Below are positions 1-7,963 of a stretch of DNA of 64,000 bases, piece by piece; position 1 is the first letter of the stretch; the number at the start of each line of letters is the position of its first letter. The notes under the pieces were generated by a model. That model saw nothing but the letters and a program-made list of their open reading frames with translations, was not told the DNA's origin and ran no database searches. The position numbers and the translations under genes are program-made. The stretch lies in NCBI RefSeq assembly GCF_030068615.1, contig NZ_JASJOC010000005.1, positions 186,001-250,000 on the forward strand. Reading direction: 5' to 3'. Source of the stretch: Halostagnicola sp. A-GB9-2 (GTDB lineage Archaea; Halobacteriota; Halobacteria; Halobacteriales; Natrialbaceae).

Positions 1-30
1 TTCACAATCGCCATGATTACTGTGCAATGA
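1..30 (+). CDS. 3' end of an upstream gene, partial
   Basis: The first ten codons in frame 1 read to a TGA at 28-30, and this stop overlaps the ATG of the next gene at 27 as ATGA. That is the usual signature of translationally coupled genes in one operon. By analogy with other CUT1 sugar importers, the missing gene would be the solute-binding protein or another importer component. Only about nine residues are visible and they are hydrophobic, so the identity is a guess. Confidence 0.4.
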   Translation, partial: FTIAMITVQ

Positions 31-986
31 TAGAGAAGCTATATCGAACCGTATCGCCCATCCTATACAGGATCGAACGATTAGACGAGGATAAGTACGG
101 CTATCTTCTCATTGGCCCGATGATTCTCGTGCTTTCGGTCCTGGCGTTTTATCCCCTCGTTCGGACGTTCTGGTTGTCGCTCCAGAGTGACGACCTGTAC
201 GGAGAACATCCGATCGGCGAGTTCAGGGGGATCGACGGCTACGTAGAGATACTCACCGGTGAACTGAACATCATCCTCAACTATCCCTTTTTCAGCTTGA
301 GCGATCCGCTCTCGAGCGCGTTAGTTGTTACGCTACTGATTACGGGATTCAGTGTCGCGATCGGGACTGTTCTCGGTCTCGGGATGGCACTCATCCTCAA
401 CAAGGAGTTTCGCGGCCGTTCGGTCGCCCGGATGATCGTAATTCTTCCGTGGTCGATCCCAATCGTCATTCAGGGAATGATGTTTTACTTGATGTTTCAA
501 CCTAGCATCAGTCCCTTCGTCGAGCCGCTCAACCAGCTCGGGATACTCTCTTCGAGACCGCTCGGCAGCACTCGAGATTCCATTATTATCGTTATTCTTA
601 TCGATGTCTGGCGAAAGATCCCGTTCATTGCGCTCATCATCCTCGCTGGCTTAGCGAGCGTCGATCAGAGTCTGTACAACGTAGCGAAGGTCGCGGGAGC
701 ATCGAAATGGCAACAATTCAGGCTCATCACGCTTCCGTTGATCAAACCCGTCGTGCTGATCGGGATGATCTTCTACACGATCAGCTCGATGAAGGTTTAC
801 GGCGTCGTCGAAGCGTCTGCGGGCTGTAATACGGTTCCAACCCTTACGTGTCTCGTAGTGGACACGTTCCGCATGCAGCGATGGGCAACCGCCTCAGCGA
901 TTGCCTTCCTGACCGCACTCATCATCGCGGGGATCGTGATGGTGTATCTGGTCAAATTCCGTGACGAGGTCGATACCTATGAGTAA
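27..986 (+). CDS. Carbohydrate ABC transporter permease, MalF/UgpA type (CUT1)
   Basis: This is the first membrane subunit of a CUT1-type sugar importer, 319 aa with about six hydrophobic segments, the first near residues 26-48. The EAA loop that contacts the ATPase is visible around residues 219-238 (VAKVAGASKWQQF, then LPLIKP). A longer extracytoplasmic stretch follows the first membrane segment, as in MalF-like subunits. The ATG at 27 overlaps the upstream stop, and the gene ends inside the next permease at ATGAGTAA, so it sits in a tight operon with the second permease and the ATPase. The substrate cannot be read from the sequence. The neighbouring genes suggest an oligosaccharide from pectin or rhamnogalacturonan. 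Confidence 0.9.
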   Translation: MIEKLYRTVSPILYRIERLDEDKYGYLLIGPMILVLSVLAFYPLVRTFWLSLQSDDLYGEHPIGEFRGIDGYVEILTGELNIILNYPFFSLSDPLSSALVVTLLITGFSVAIGTVLGLGMALILNKEFRGRSVARMIVILPWSIPIVIQGMMFYLMFQPSISPFVEPLNQLGILSSRPLGSTRDSIIIVILIDVWRKIPFIALIILAGLASVDQSLYNVAKVAGASKWQQFRLITLPLIKPVVLIGMIFYTISSMKVYGVVEASAGCNTVPTLTCLVVDTFRMQRWATASAIAFLTALIIAGIVMVYLVKFRDEVDTYE

Positions 987-1896
987 TGCAGTGACAGACG
1001 AATCGAAAGGTCGCGTCGGACAGTTCGTGGATCTGATGGTCAACAATCCGTACGACACCTACCGGATTCTGTTCTACGTCGGGCTCACGTCGTTCCTCAT
1101 GATCACCCTGTTTCCGTTCTACTGGCTGCTCGTTCTGGCGGTCTCTGGCGGGGGTACGTACGGAATGGGCTTTCTCCCGGACAGTGTCAACATCGGCGTC
1201 TTCGTCGAAATATTTAGCCAACAACCGATTCATCTCTACATCTTCAACAGTATCGTCATCGCGATGATTACCGTGGTCATCTGTCTCGTCATCGGGAGTC
1301 TCGCAGGATACGCGTTCGGTCGCGTCGACTTCCGCGGCAAAGGACCGCTAATGCTCTTGCTACTGATCGTCTCGTACTTCCCCGGAATCGCCTACCTGAT
1401 TCCGCTGTACGAGATGTTAACGGGATCACTCACGGTTGGTCCGTTCATGACGCCGGACCTCTATAACACGCCGTGGGCGATGGCCTTCCCGTTCACCATG
1501 CTCACGCTACCGATTACGATCTTTATTTTGACGACGTTCTTCAGTCAGATCCCCGACGGACTCGAGGACGCCGCGAGGGTTGAAGGGACAACGCGACTGG
1601 GGGCGTTGTTCCGGGTTATCCTCCCCCTCTCCGCACCGGGGGTCGTGACGGCCGCGATCATCGTGTTTATCAGCGTCTATCGAGAGTTCTTCTTCTCGTT
1701 CATGATGAGTCGCGGTAACCCCGACGACTGGGCCGTGCTCGTCTACGGCATCCTCGCGTTCGAACAGCAATCCGGCAGCCAACACCACTTCATGGCAGCC
1801 GCAAGTATCGTCGGGGTCATTCCGGTCGCGGTACTAGTAATATTCGCACAGAAACACATCGTTAGAGGCTTAACGCAGGGCGGTCTAAAGGAGTGA
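979..1896 (+). CDS. Carbohydrate ABC transporter permease, MalG/UgpE type (CUT1)
   Basis: This is the second permease subunit of the importer, 305 aa from the ATG at 979. An upstream in-frame GTG at 961 is possible. The ATG is preferred because it overlaps the previous stop by 8 bases and has a GAGGT Shine-Dalgarno-like stretch about 10 bases upstream. About six membrane segments are visible. The EAA loop is near residues 196-216 (EDAARVEGTT...FRVILPLSAPG). The ATPase gene follows after 4 bases. It should form the heterodimeric membrane channel with the preceding permease. Confidence 0.9.
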   Translation: MSNAVTDESKGRVGQFVDLMVNNPYDTYRILFYVGLTSFLMITLFPFYWLLVLAVSGGGTYGMGFLPDSVNIGVFVEIFSQQPIHLYIFNSIVIAMITVVICLVIGSLAGYAFGRVDFRGKGPLMLLLLIVSYFPGIAYLIPLYEMLTGSLTVGPFMTPDLYNTPWAMAFPFTMLTLPITIFILTTFFSQIPDGLEDAARVEGTTRLGALFRVILPLSAPGVVTAAIIVFISVYREFFFSFMMSRGNPDDWAVLVYGILAFEQQSGSQHHFMAAASIVGVIPVAVLVIFAQKHIVRGLTQGGLKE

Positions 1897-1900
1897 TATC

Positions 1901-3085
1901 ATGGGACACGTTACACTTACGGACACGACGAAGCGCTACGAAGAGGTCGTCGCAGTCGACGAAATGAATCTCCAGATCGAGGACGGCGAGTTCCTCTGTC
2001 TCGTCGGTCCCTCGGGGTGTGGCAAGTCGACCACCCTCGAGATGATTTCGGGCTTGACGCTCCCGACGAGCGGAACGGTCGAAATCGCTGGCGAGGACGT
2101 TACGAACGAGCCCCCTAAAGACCGAAACATCTCGATGGTCTTCCAGAACATCGCGTTGTTCCCGCACATGGACGTTCGCGACAACATCAGCTTCGGCCTC
2201 CGTCTCCGCGATTTCGAGGACGAAGAGATCGAACGACGAGTCCAACAAGCGGCCAAAACCGTCCAACTCGAGGGAATGCTCGATCGAACGCCGAGCGAAC
2301 TCTCCGGCGGTCAACAACAGCGCGTCGGAATCGCCCGAGCCATCGTTCGCGAACCAGCAGTGTTCCTGATGGATGAGCCGCTGGCCAATCTCGACGCGAA
2401 ACTTCGCGTCCACATGCGAACCGAGATCCAGCGTCTCCAGAAGGAGTTAGACATCACGACGATCTACGTCACGCACGATCAGGAGGAAGCGATGACGATG
2501 GCGGATCGGATCGCCATCATCAATCAGGGGAACCTCCAGCAGTGTGCACCGCCGCTGGAGTGTTACGACCGGCCCGCTAACAGGTTCGTCGCGAGCTTTA
2601 TCGGAAGTCCGTCGATGAACCTGTACGACGGGAGTGCGAGCGGCGACGTCCTCGATCTGACTCACTTCCAGGTCGATCACGCACTCGATCTCGACGCCGA
2701 TCACAACGACGTGACGGTCGGCATCCGTCCCGAAGACGTCTACCTCGTCTCGAGCGAGGACGAACCCGCGACGCCGAGTACCGCGTTCGAAGCGGTCGTG
2801 GACGTCCTCGAGCCGGTGGGCGATCAGACGTACGCATACTTGACGCCACAGGGCGCACAGAGCGACTCCGATTCGGTCATGGGCGAAGGTGGGCCAGAGT
2901 TGCTCGTGAGTATCGATCCGGATACCACAATCGAAGAAGAAGCGACGATCGAAATCGTCTTCGACCGGGAGAAAACCCACGTATTCGACGGGGAGACTGG
3001 CGATGCAATCGCCCACGGAGTCATCGATGAAACGGTCGCCGAGCCGACGGCAGTCTCCGCCGAAAACGAGGCCAGGGGGGACTGA
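1901..3085 (+). CDS. Sugar ABC transporter ATP-binding protein, MalK/MsmX/UgpC type
   Basis: This is the cytoplasmic ATPase that powers the two permeases encoded upstream, 394 aa. Visible motifs are Walker A GPSGCGKST at residues 36-44, the Q-loop FQN near 81, the signature LSGGQQQR at 134-141, Walker B FLMDEP at 155-160 and the switch histidine in YVTHDQ near 191. The C-terminal 130 residues contain the TOBE-type regulatory region typical of MalK/UgpC (VGIRPEDV). An AAGGAG Shine-Dalgarno stretch lies about 10 bases before the ATG. The C-terminal tail is longer and more acidic than in bacterial MsmX, as is usual in haloarchaea. Confidence 0.93.
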   Translation: MGHVTLTDTTKRYEEVVAVDEMNLQIEDGEFLCLVGPSGCGKSTTLEMISGLTLPTSGTVEIAGEDVTNEPPKDRNISMVFQNIALFPHMDVRDNISFGLRLRDFEDEEIERRVQQAAKTVQLEGMLDRTPSELSGGQQQRVGIARAIVREPAVFLMDEPLANLDAKLRVHMRTEIQRLQKELDITTIYVTHDQEEAMTMADRIAIINQGNLQQCAPPLECYDRPANRFVASFIGSPSMNLYDGSASGDVLDLTHFQVDHALDLDADHNDVTVGIRPEDVYLVSSEDEPATPSTAFEAVVDVLEPVGDQTYAYLTPQGAQSDSDSVMGEGGPELLVSIDPDTTIEEEATIEIVFDREKTHVFDGETGDAIAHGVIDETVAEPTAVSAENEARGD

Positions 3086-3088
3086 TCG

Positions 3089-3274
3089 ATGGTCACAACC
3101 GCAGAAACGATGTTCGTCGGCGCGGCGTTAGTGCTGTTTTTCTTCTGGTTCTACGGCATCGTCTCGTTTTACTTCGATCTGCGGTACCAGTTCGTCCCTG
3201 CAGTACGACGGTACTTCCGCGACGGGGATAACGACGAGACGAACAACCGTCCGGACCCCGAAGAGTACCTCTAA
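3089..3274 (+). CDS. Small single-pass membrane protein, function unknown
   Basis: This 61-residue protein starts 3 bases after the ATPase stop and has a purine-rich GGGGGG stretch just upstream, so it is likely co-transcribed with the sugar importer. Residues 6-30 form one strongly hydrophobic, aromatic-rich membrane helix, followed by an acidic, charged tail. I do not recognise the family. Its position suggests an accessory subunit of the transporter, but it could be unrelated. Confidence 0.6.
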   Translation: MVTTAETMFVGAALVLFFFWFYGIVSFYFDLRYQFVPAVRRYFRDGDNDETNNRPDPEEYL

Positions 3275-3344
3275 GAACGCCTCGTCCCAACGCTTCGTTT
3301 TCTGCCGTCGCAATTCTCGTCGCCGTCGATACTCGCTCTTCGAG

Positions 3345-3380
3345 GTGAGAAGTAATAAGTGAGAAGTGACAAGTGACGAG
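3345..3380. repeat. 14-bp imperfect tandem repeat
   Basis: Two full copies of a 14-bp unit, GTGAGAAGTAATAA at 3345-3358 and GTGAGAAGTGACAA at 3359-3372, plus a partial third copy (GTGACGAG). It sits between convergent genes ending at 3274 and 3539. It may be neutral slippage sequence. The rest of 3275-3538 shows nothing else. Confidence 0.6.
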
Positions 3381-3538
3381 CCATCGCGCGTGTAAGTGCC
3401 CCCTCGACAGTCGAGACTTGAATCGATCAACGCATTTGACACCGTCTCGACGAGCGGAACCCGAGACGATGGCCAAAACGGTCGAATGGGCCGTTCGTCG
3501 GTCGCATTCACGTAGGCGTTGATTTTCTCGCTTGCGGG

Positions 3539-5617
3539 CTACAGTCGTTCGAACGTCCAGATCTGGTGGGCCCCGCCTTCCCACTCGCCGGCACGTACCG
3601 TCGCTCCGGACTCATCCGAGGCGTCGGCGACCTCGAGACGCCCGTCGGGAACGTCGATCTGGAAGCCGTTCTCGTAACGTTCCATCCGGTATTCCTCCGG
3701 GGTTCCCTGAACCGCATCGGCACCCGAGAACGCGATACCCATCCCGCTGTGTTCGGCGGTGAGGGTGAAATTGCCCTGCCGACCGTCCATCTCGCCCTCG
3801 ACCGTCCAGCGTTGGTGTGGCTGGTCGTTCCACTCGCCTTGCTGGATCTGTGCTCCGGACGACGTGGAACCGTCGGCGACTTCGAGCACCTTGCCGCTGT
3901 GTTCGGCGACGACTCGATACGTTCCGGGTTCGATCGATTGGACGCCGTCCTCCCAGATCGCATCTCGATCTACGTCGCGCTCGACGGTCGTTCCCGGCTG
4001 ATCGACGACGTAATCGACCTCGAGACTCGTCCCGGGATCGGTTCGCCACTCGAAGACGAGGTCCCACGCTTCGGACTCGGCGTTCCACTCCGGATAGCTC
4101 TCCCACGCCGCCGACGCGCCGGCACCGTCGGACGGAGCCGTTCGAGCCTCGAGCGTCGACTGATAGTGTTCCGAAATCCCTTCGACGCGTGCAGCCGGTG
4201 ACGCATCCGGCTCGAGCGTTGCGGTTCCCCGATCAATCCCGCCGCCGACGTTACCGTGGACGACGGTCGTTTCGGATGCGACGTGGATCCGGCCTGCTTC
4301 ATCGTCGTCGCTCCCGCCGTCAGATCCGGGGACGCGAACGTCGTTATTGATGAACTGGTTGTACAGACACGCACCCCGTTCGTTGATCGCCCACGGCTGT
4401 TCGGGCTCGTCGCGGTCGTCCGTTATCCGGAGATTCGCGAGCGTGACTCCTTCGTTTATCTCCGAGGATTCGCCCATGAGTCCGAGCGACCAGAAGTTCA
4501 CGCCCGGGCCGTCGGTGTTCTTGATGACGCCGCCGAGGACCTTGATATTCCGAACGTCAACGAGGAGGATACCGGCCTTCGACGCCCCCTGGACGTTAAC
4601 CTCGCCGACGGTGACGTCTCGAGTACCCGTGATAATCGAGAGACCGCGAACACCGCCCCGACTGACAACGCGACCGACTGAAACGTTCTGACAACCGTTT
4701 GCGAGCCGGAACGTGGCGTAATCGAACTGTGGATTCTCGCCGACGACCTGCCCGACCGACGCGTCGAACGTCTCGTTCAACAGGAGAACACAACTCCCCG
4801 GATCGACGCCGAGCACCTGTCCGATCTGGATCCGTTCGACGTCGTAGGTCTCTATTCCGTGGTGACCCGTGTTCGTAACGTACGCGGTATCTAACTGAAC
4901 GTCGGTACAGCCGCCCTCGAGGCGAACGCCCTGGCTGGTGACGCCGTCGATCCACAGCCGTCCGAATGCGAGGTTCGAGGAATCGTCCGCGAACACGGCT
5001 CTACTTGCTTCTCCGTCGACGGTGAGACGCGGGACGTGAACGTTTTCGACCCCGACCATCGAAAGGACGTCACCGGTTTCTCCATCGATCGTTACCGTTC
5101 CCGCGATGTCGAGTCGGGTGTGGCTCGGCACGTCGACACCGTGTACGTCGTGGTCCTCGCTGACCCCGAGGTCGCTCGTCGCGCGAACGGTCGCTTTCGT
5201 CGTTCGATCGTCCTCGAGCGAATCGAGTGCGTCCTGCAGGATCGCCATCGGCTCCTCGCCACTCGAGATCGTTTCGGTCGCGGTATCGGCGTGATAGGTG
5301 CCCTCACCATCACACCAAACTGTCACGTCGGCGTCTCCGGACGGCGTATAGGTGTGATCGGCCTCGAGCGACTCGAGATTGTATAATCCGTTTTCTCCCG
5401 CGTCGACATCGGCCTCCCACTCGTACCACGGCTGGTTGCCAGTATTCGGAGTGGACCTTCCCCCTTGCCCCGTTGCGCTTCCCGAACCGCTGAACGCGGC
5501 ACCGAGACCCGCTGCGCCGAGTACTGTCAGTGCGCCACGGCGTCCCATCGAAATCGGAGACGGCGCGGCTGAACGAGTCGATTCCCCTGTCTGGTGGTCG
5601 CCAGTCTCATCAGTCAT
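3539..5617 (-). CDS. Tat-exported right-handed parallel beta-helix protein with C-terminal ricin-type lectin domain
   Basis: This is a secreted protein of 692 aa from the ATG at 5617. A longer in-frame reading from 5653 is less likely, because the Tat signal is complete without it. The signal (GRRGALTVLG, then a hydrophobic stretch ending in small residues) lies near residues 25-50. It is followed by a conserved segment beginning GNQPWYEW, then repeated short beta-strand rungs (NVHVPRLTV, IQIGQV, VSVGRV, VTVGEV) typical of a right-handed beta-helix. H252-H253 belong to a HHGIETYDV motif shared by four paralogues in this window. A WDLVFEW...DPG...VDYVVD module precedes a ricin B-type beta-trefoil near residues 555-692 with QxW repeats (QRWTV, QIWTF). 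Pectin or rhamnogalacturonan binding or cleavage is inferred from context. No known catalytic signature was recognised. Confidence 0.8.
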   Translation of the reverse strand: MTDETGDHQTGESTRSAAPSPISMGRRGALTVLGAAGLGAAFSGSGSATGQGGRSTPNTGNQPWYEWEADVDAGENGLYNLESLEADHTYTPSGDADVTVWCDGEGTYHADTATETISSGEEPMAILQDALDSLEDDRTTKATVRATSDLGVSEDHDVHGVDVPSHTRLDIAGTVTIDGETGDVLSMVGVENVHVPRLTVDGEASRAVFADDSSNLAFGRLWIDGVTSQGVRLEGGCTDVQLDTAYVTNTGHHGIETYDVERIQIGQVLGVDPGSCVLLLNETFDASVGQVVGENPQFDYATFRLANGCQNVSVGRVVSRGGVRGLSIITGTRDVTVGEVNVQGASKAGILLVDVRNIKVLGGVIKNTDGPGVNFWSLGLMGESSEINEGVTLANLRITDDRDEPEQPWAINERGACLYNQFINNDVRVPGSDGGSDDDEAGRIHVASETTVVHGNVGGGIDRGTATLEPDASPAARVEGISEHYQSTLEARTAPSDGAGASAAWESYPEWNAESEAWDLVFEWRTDPGTSLEVDYVVDQPGTTVERDVDRDAIWEDGVQSIEPGTYRVVAEHSGKVLEVADGSTSSGAQIQQGEWNDQPHQRWTVEGEMDGRQGNFTLTAEHSGMGIAFSGADAVQGTPEEYRMERYENGFQIDVPDGRLEVADASDESGATVRAGEWEGGAHQIWTFERL

Positions 5618-5626
5618 GATATGCGC

Positions 5627-5644
5627 TGTCGCGTTATTGCGACA
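5627..5644. promoter_or_regulatory. Perfect 6-bp inverted repeat in the leader of the beta-helix/ricin gene
   Basis: TGTCGC-GTTATT-GCGACA lies 10-27 bases upstream of the ATG at 5617. A related dyad, GTCGC-AAAC-GCGAC, sits 11 bases upstream of the other ricin-bearing paralogue at 58770. Its position between promoter and start codon suits an operator or a leader hairpin. This is inference from sequence symmetry only. Confidence 0.4.
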
Positions 5645-5843
5645 CACCCACATATCGGAGCAATTGACCTTAATTCTTTGCAGATAGTCACTATATTTGA
5701 CTTGATAGGAGTCGTCAAAACAGCGATATGGTGCGAGAGTACTGATGGAGCCGACTCCAATCGGAGTGGTGTACGTCGGCTAGTACGAAGACGGCGGTTC
5801 GACGACCGAAATCGTTATCCGTCAGTTGGGAGACTATCCGACA

Positions 5844-7283
5844 ATGGCTGTCGAGCAACGCAACTACATCGACGGAGAATGGATCGAGTCCGAAACCGAC
5901 GACACAGTCGCAGTCGAGAACCCGGCATCGCCGGACGAAACCGTCGCCACCTACCAGTCCTCGAGCGCCGCGGACGCAAATCGGGCAATCGAAGCCGCAA
6001 CGGCCGCAGCCGACGACTGGGCGGGCATGCCCGCCCCGGAACGAGGACAAATCCTCACCGAGACCAGTCGTATACTCGCCGATCGAAAGGAGGAACTGAC
6101 CGAACTGCTGGTCCGTGAAGAGGGCAAGACCACGGGCGAAGCGGGCGGCGAGGTTCAACGAGCGATCGACATTTTCAGTTATTACGGCGCGAAGGCGAGC
6201 GACCTCGGTGGAACGGTTAAATCGGCCAGCGGCTCGCGGACGAACCTTTATACCGTCAACGAACCCCTCGGCGTCGTGGGGCTGATCACGCCGTGGAACT
6301 ACCCGATCGCCATCCCGGCCTGGAAGCTCGCACCCGCACTCGTGACCGGAAACGCCGCCGTGCTCAAACCGGCGTCACTCGCGCCCGGCGTCGCACACGC
6401 GATTTTCGAGGCACTCGACGAAGCAGGCCTTCCCGACGGCGTCGCTAACTTCGTGACCGGCTCGGGAAGCGAAGTCGGGAACGAACTCGTCACGAGCGAC
6501 GCGGTCGATGCGATTTCGTTCACGGGGAGTACCGCAGTTGGAACCAGCGTCTACGACCAGGCGACCGAGGACGGCAAACGCGTCCAGCTCGAGATGGGCG
6601 GGAAGAACCCGACGATAGTCGCCGACAGCGCGGACGTCGAGGAAGCCGCCGAGATCGTCGCAAGCGGCGCGTTCGGCGTCACCGGGCAGGCCTGTACCGC
6701 CTGCTCCCGTGCGATCGTTCACACGGATGTCTACGACGAATTCGTCGACGCCGTCGCCGACCGCGCCGCCGCGATCGAGCCCGGGCCGGGAATCGACGGC
6801 TCCGATATGGGACCACACGTCTCCGAAAGCGAACTCGAGGGAACACTCGAGTACGTCGATATCGCCCAGGACGAAGGGGCGAGTCTCGAAGCAGGCGGGA
6901 GCGAACTCGACAGGGACGGATATTACGTCGAGCCGACGGTCTTCGCCGACGTCGATCCGTCGATGCGTCTCGCACAGGAGGAAGTGTTCGGTCCGGTGCT
7001 CGCGATCCTCGAGGTCGAGGACTTTGAAGACGCACTCGCCGTTGCGAACGGCGTCGACTACGGCCTCTCCGCGAGTATCGTCACGGACGACCACACGGAG
7101 GCGAACCGCTTCATCGACGAGATCGAAGCGGGCGTCGCAAAGGTCAACGCGAAAACCACGGGACTCGAACTCCACGTCCCCTTCGGCGGGATGAAAGGCT
7201 CCTCGAGCGAAACCTGGCGAGAGCAGGGTGACGAGGGCCTCGAGTTCTACACGATCGAGAAAACCGTCTACGACAACTACTGA
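5844..7283 (+). CDS. NAD(P)-dependent aldehyde dehydrogenase, alpha-ketoglutarate-semialdehyde dehydrogenase-like
   Basis: This ALDH-superfamily enzyme has 479 aa from the ATG at 5844 (an in-frame TTG at 5826 is less likely). It shows the fold's key features: PWNYPIAIP, the cofactor motif FTGSTAVG, the general base Glu in LEMGGKNP, and the catalytic Cys284 in GQACTACS. The segment VNAKTTGLELHVPFGGMKGSS followed by WREQG resembles that of 2,5-dioxovalerate (alpha-ketoglutarate semialdehyde) dehydrogenases such as YcbD/XacF. These make 2-oxoglutarate in oxidative pentose and hexuronate pathways. Its position just upstream of the lactate-oxidation genes also makes lactaldehyde a possible substrate. 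The assignment within the superfamily is inference. Confidence 0.85.
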   Translation: MAVEQRNYIDGEWIESETDDTVAVENPASPDETVATYQSSSAADANRAIEAATAAADDWAGMPAPERGQILTETSRILADRKEELTELLVREEGKTTGEAGGEVQRAIDIFSYYGAKASDLGGTVKSASGSRTNLYTVNEPLGVVGLITPWNYPIAIPAWKLAPALVTGNAAVLKPASLAPGVAHAIFEALDEAGLPDGVANFVTGSGSEVGNELVTSDAVDAISFTGSTAVGTSVYDQATEDGKRVQLEMGGKNPTIVADSADVEEAAEIVASGAFGVTGQACTACSRAIVHTDVYDEFVDAVADRAAAIEPGPGIDGSDMGPHVSESELEGTLEYVDIAQDEGASLEAGGSELDRDGYYVEPTVFADVDPSMRLAQEEVFGPVLAILEVEDFEDALAVANGVDYGLSASIVTDDHTEANRFIDEIEAGVAKVNAKTTGLELHVPFGGMKGSSSETWREQGDEGLEFYTIEKTVYDNY

Positions 7284-7370
7284 ACGGAATCGGAATCCGC
7301 GCAACAAATCCGGTCCACGATATCGATTCGAACGCGCTCGCCGACGCGGAAAACTCGTTCGATCGACCAA

Positions 7371-7382
7371 TTTTTTTTAGTA
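7371..7382 (+). promoter_or_regulatory. T-rich stretch: TATA-like element of lutCB or terminator of the upstream aldehyde dehydrogenase gene
   Basis: A run of eight T followed by AGTA lies 88 bases after the aldehyde dehydrogenase stop and 80-90 bases before lutC. Archaeal terminators are T-runs and archaeal promoters are AT-rich, so it could serve either end. The sequence cannot decide. Confidence 0.3.
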
Positions 7383-7459
7383 CGCCAGAGATCCGCCGCG
7401 CCGCGTGCCGACCAATGGCAAGACCCAAAACCGTGGCATCCGTTAGTCACACACAACTA

Positions 7460-7963
7460 ATGACAACCCAACTCGAAACGTTCGAAACGAGTCTCGAGGA
7501 GGTCCGGACGGGGGTCACCCGGACGACGCCGGACCGGTTCCGAGAAACGCTCGGCGAGATCATCACGGAGCCGGCGATCGGTGCCGAACTTCCCTTCGAA
7601 ACCGTCTCGCTCGAGGGAACGAACGTTGTCCTCGAGCCGACGCCAGATCAGCTTCGTGAGGCCGCTTGTGGCGTCACGAGCGCCGCGCTCGGTGTCGCCG
7701 ACTACGGGACCGTCGTCCTCGAGTCGACTCCCGCAGGGGCGGAACTCACCGGTCTCTTTCCCGACCAGCACGTCGTCGTCGTACGCGAACAGGATCTCGT
7801 CGACGACATGGCGAGCGCGTTCGAACGCATGGGGGAACGCTTTCGCAACGGGCACGACGACGCCGTTCTCGCCACCGGTCCGAGTGCGACCGCCGACATG
7901 GGCGAACTCGTCTACGGCGTCCACGGACCGAAAGAAACGCACGCGATCATCGTGGAGGCATAA
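7460..7963 (+). CDS. lutC: LUD-domain protein LutC, L-lactate oxidation subunit
   Basis: This is a LUD (LutC/YkgG) family protein, 167 aa from the ATG at 7460. An alternative ATG at 7415 would add 15 residues. The shorter form is chosen because it begins at the usual family N-terminus. The conserved family features TSAALGVADYGTVVLES and TGPSATADMG are present. In bacteria LutABC oxidises L-lactate to pyruvate in the cytoplasm using iron-sulfur centres. The stop codon overlaps the start of lutB as TAATG, so the two are translationally coupled. Here it would handle the L-lactate released by the rhamnose diketo-hydrolase route encoded downstream. Confidence 0.82.
   Translation: MTTQLETFETSLEEVRTGVTRTTPDRFRETLGEIITEPAIGAELPFETVSLEGTNVVLEPTPDQLREAACGVTSAALGVADYGTVVLESTPAGAELTGLFPDQHVVVVREQDLVDDMASAFERMGERFRNGHDDAVLATGPSATADMGELVYGVHGPKETHAIIVEA

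Noticed and set aside
3345-3380. Short tandem repeats considered as a CRISPR fragment
   Set aside because: The units are adjacent with no spacers and are only 14 bases long. No cas gene is present.
7415-7459. Longer N-terminus for LutC starting at 7415
   Set aside because: The extra 15 residues do not match the usual family start. The ATG at 7460 gives the expected length, though the longer form cannot be excluded.
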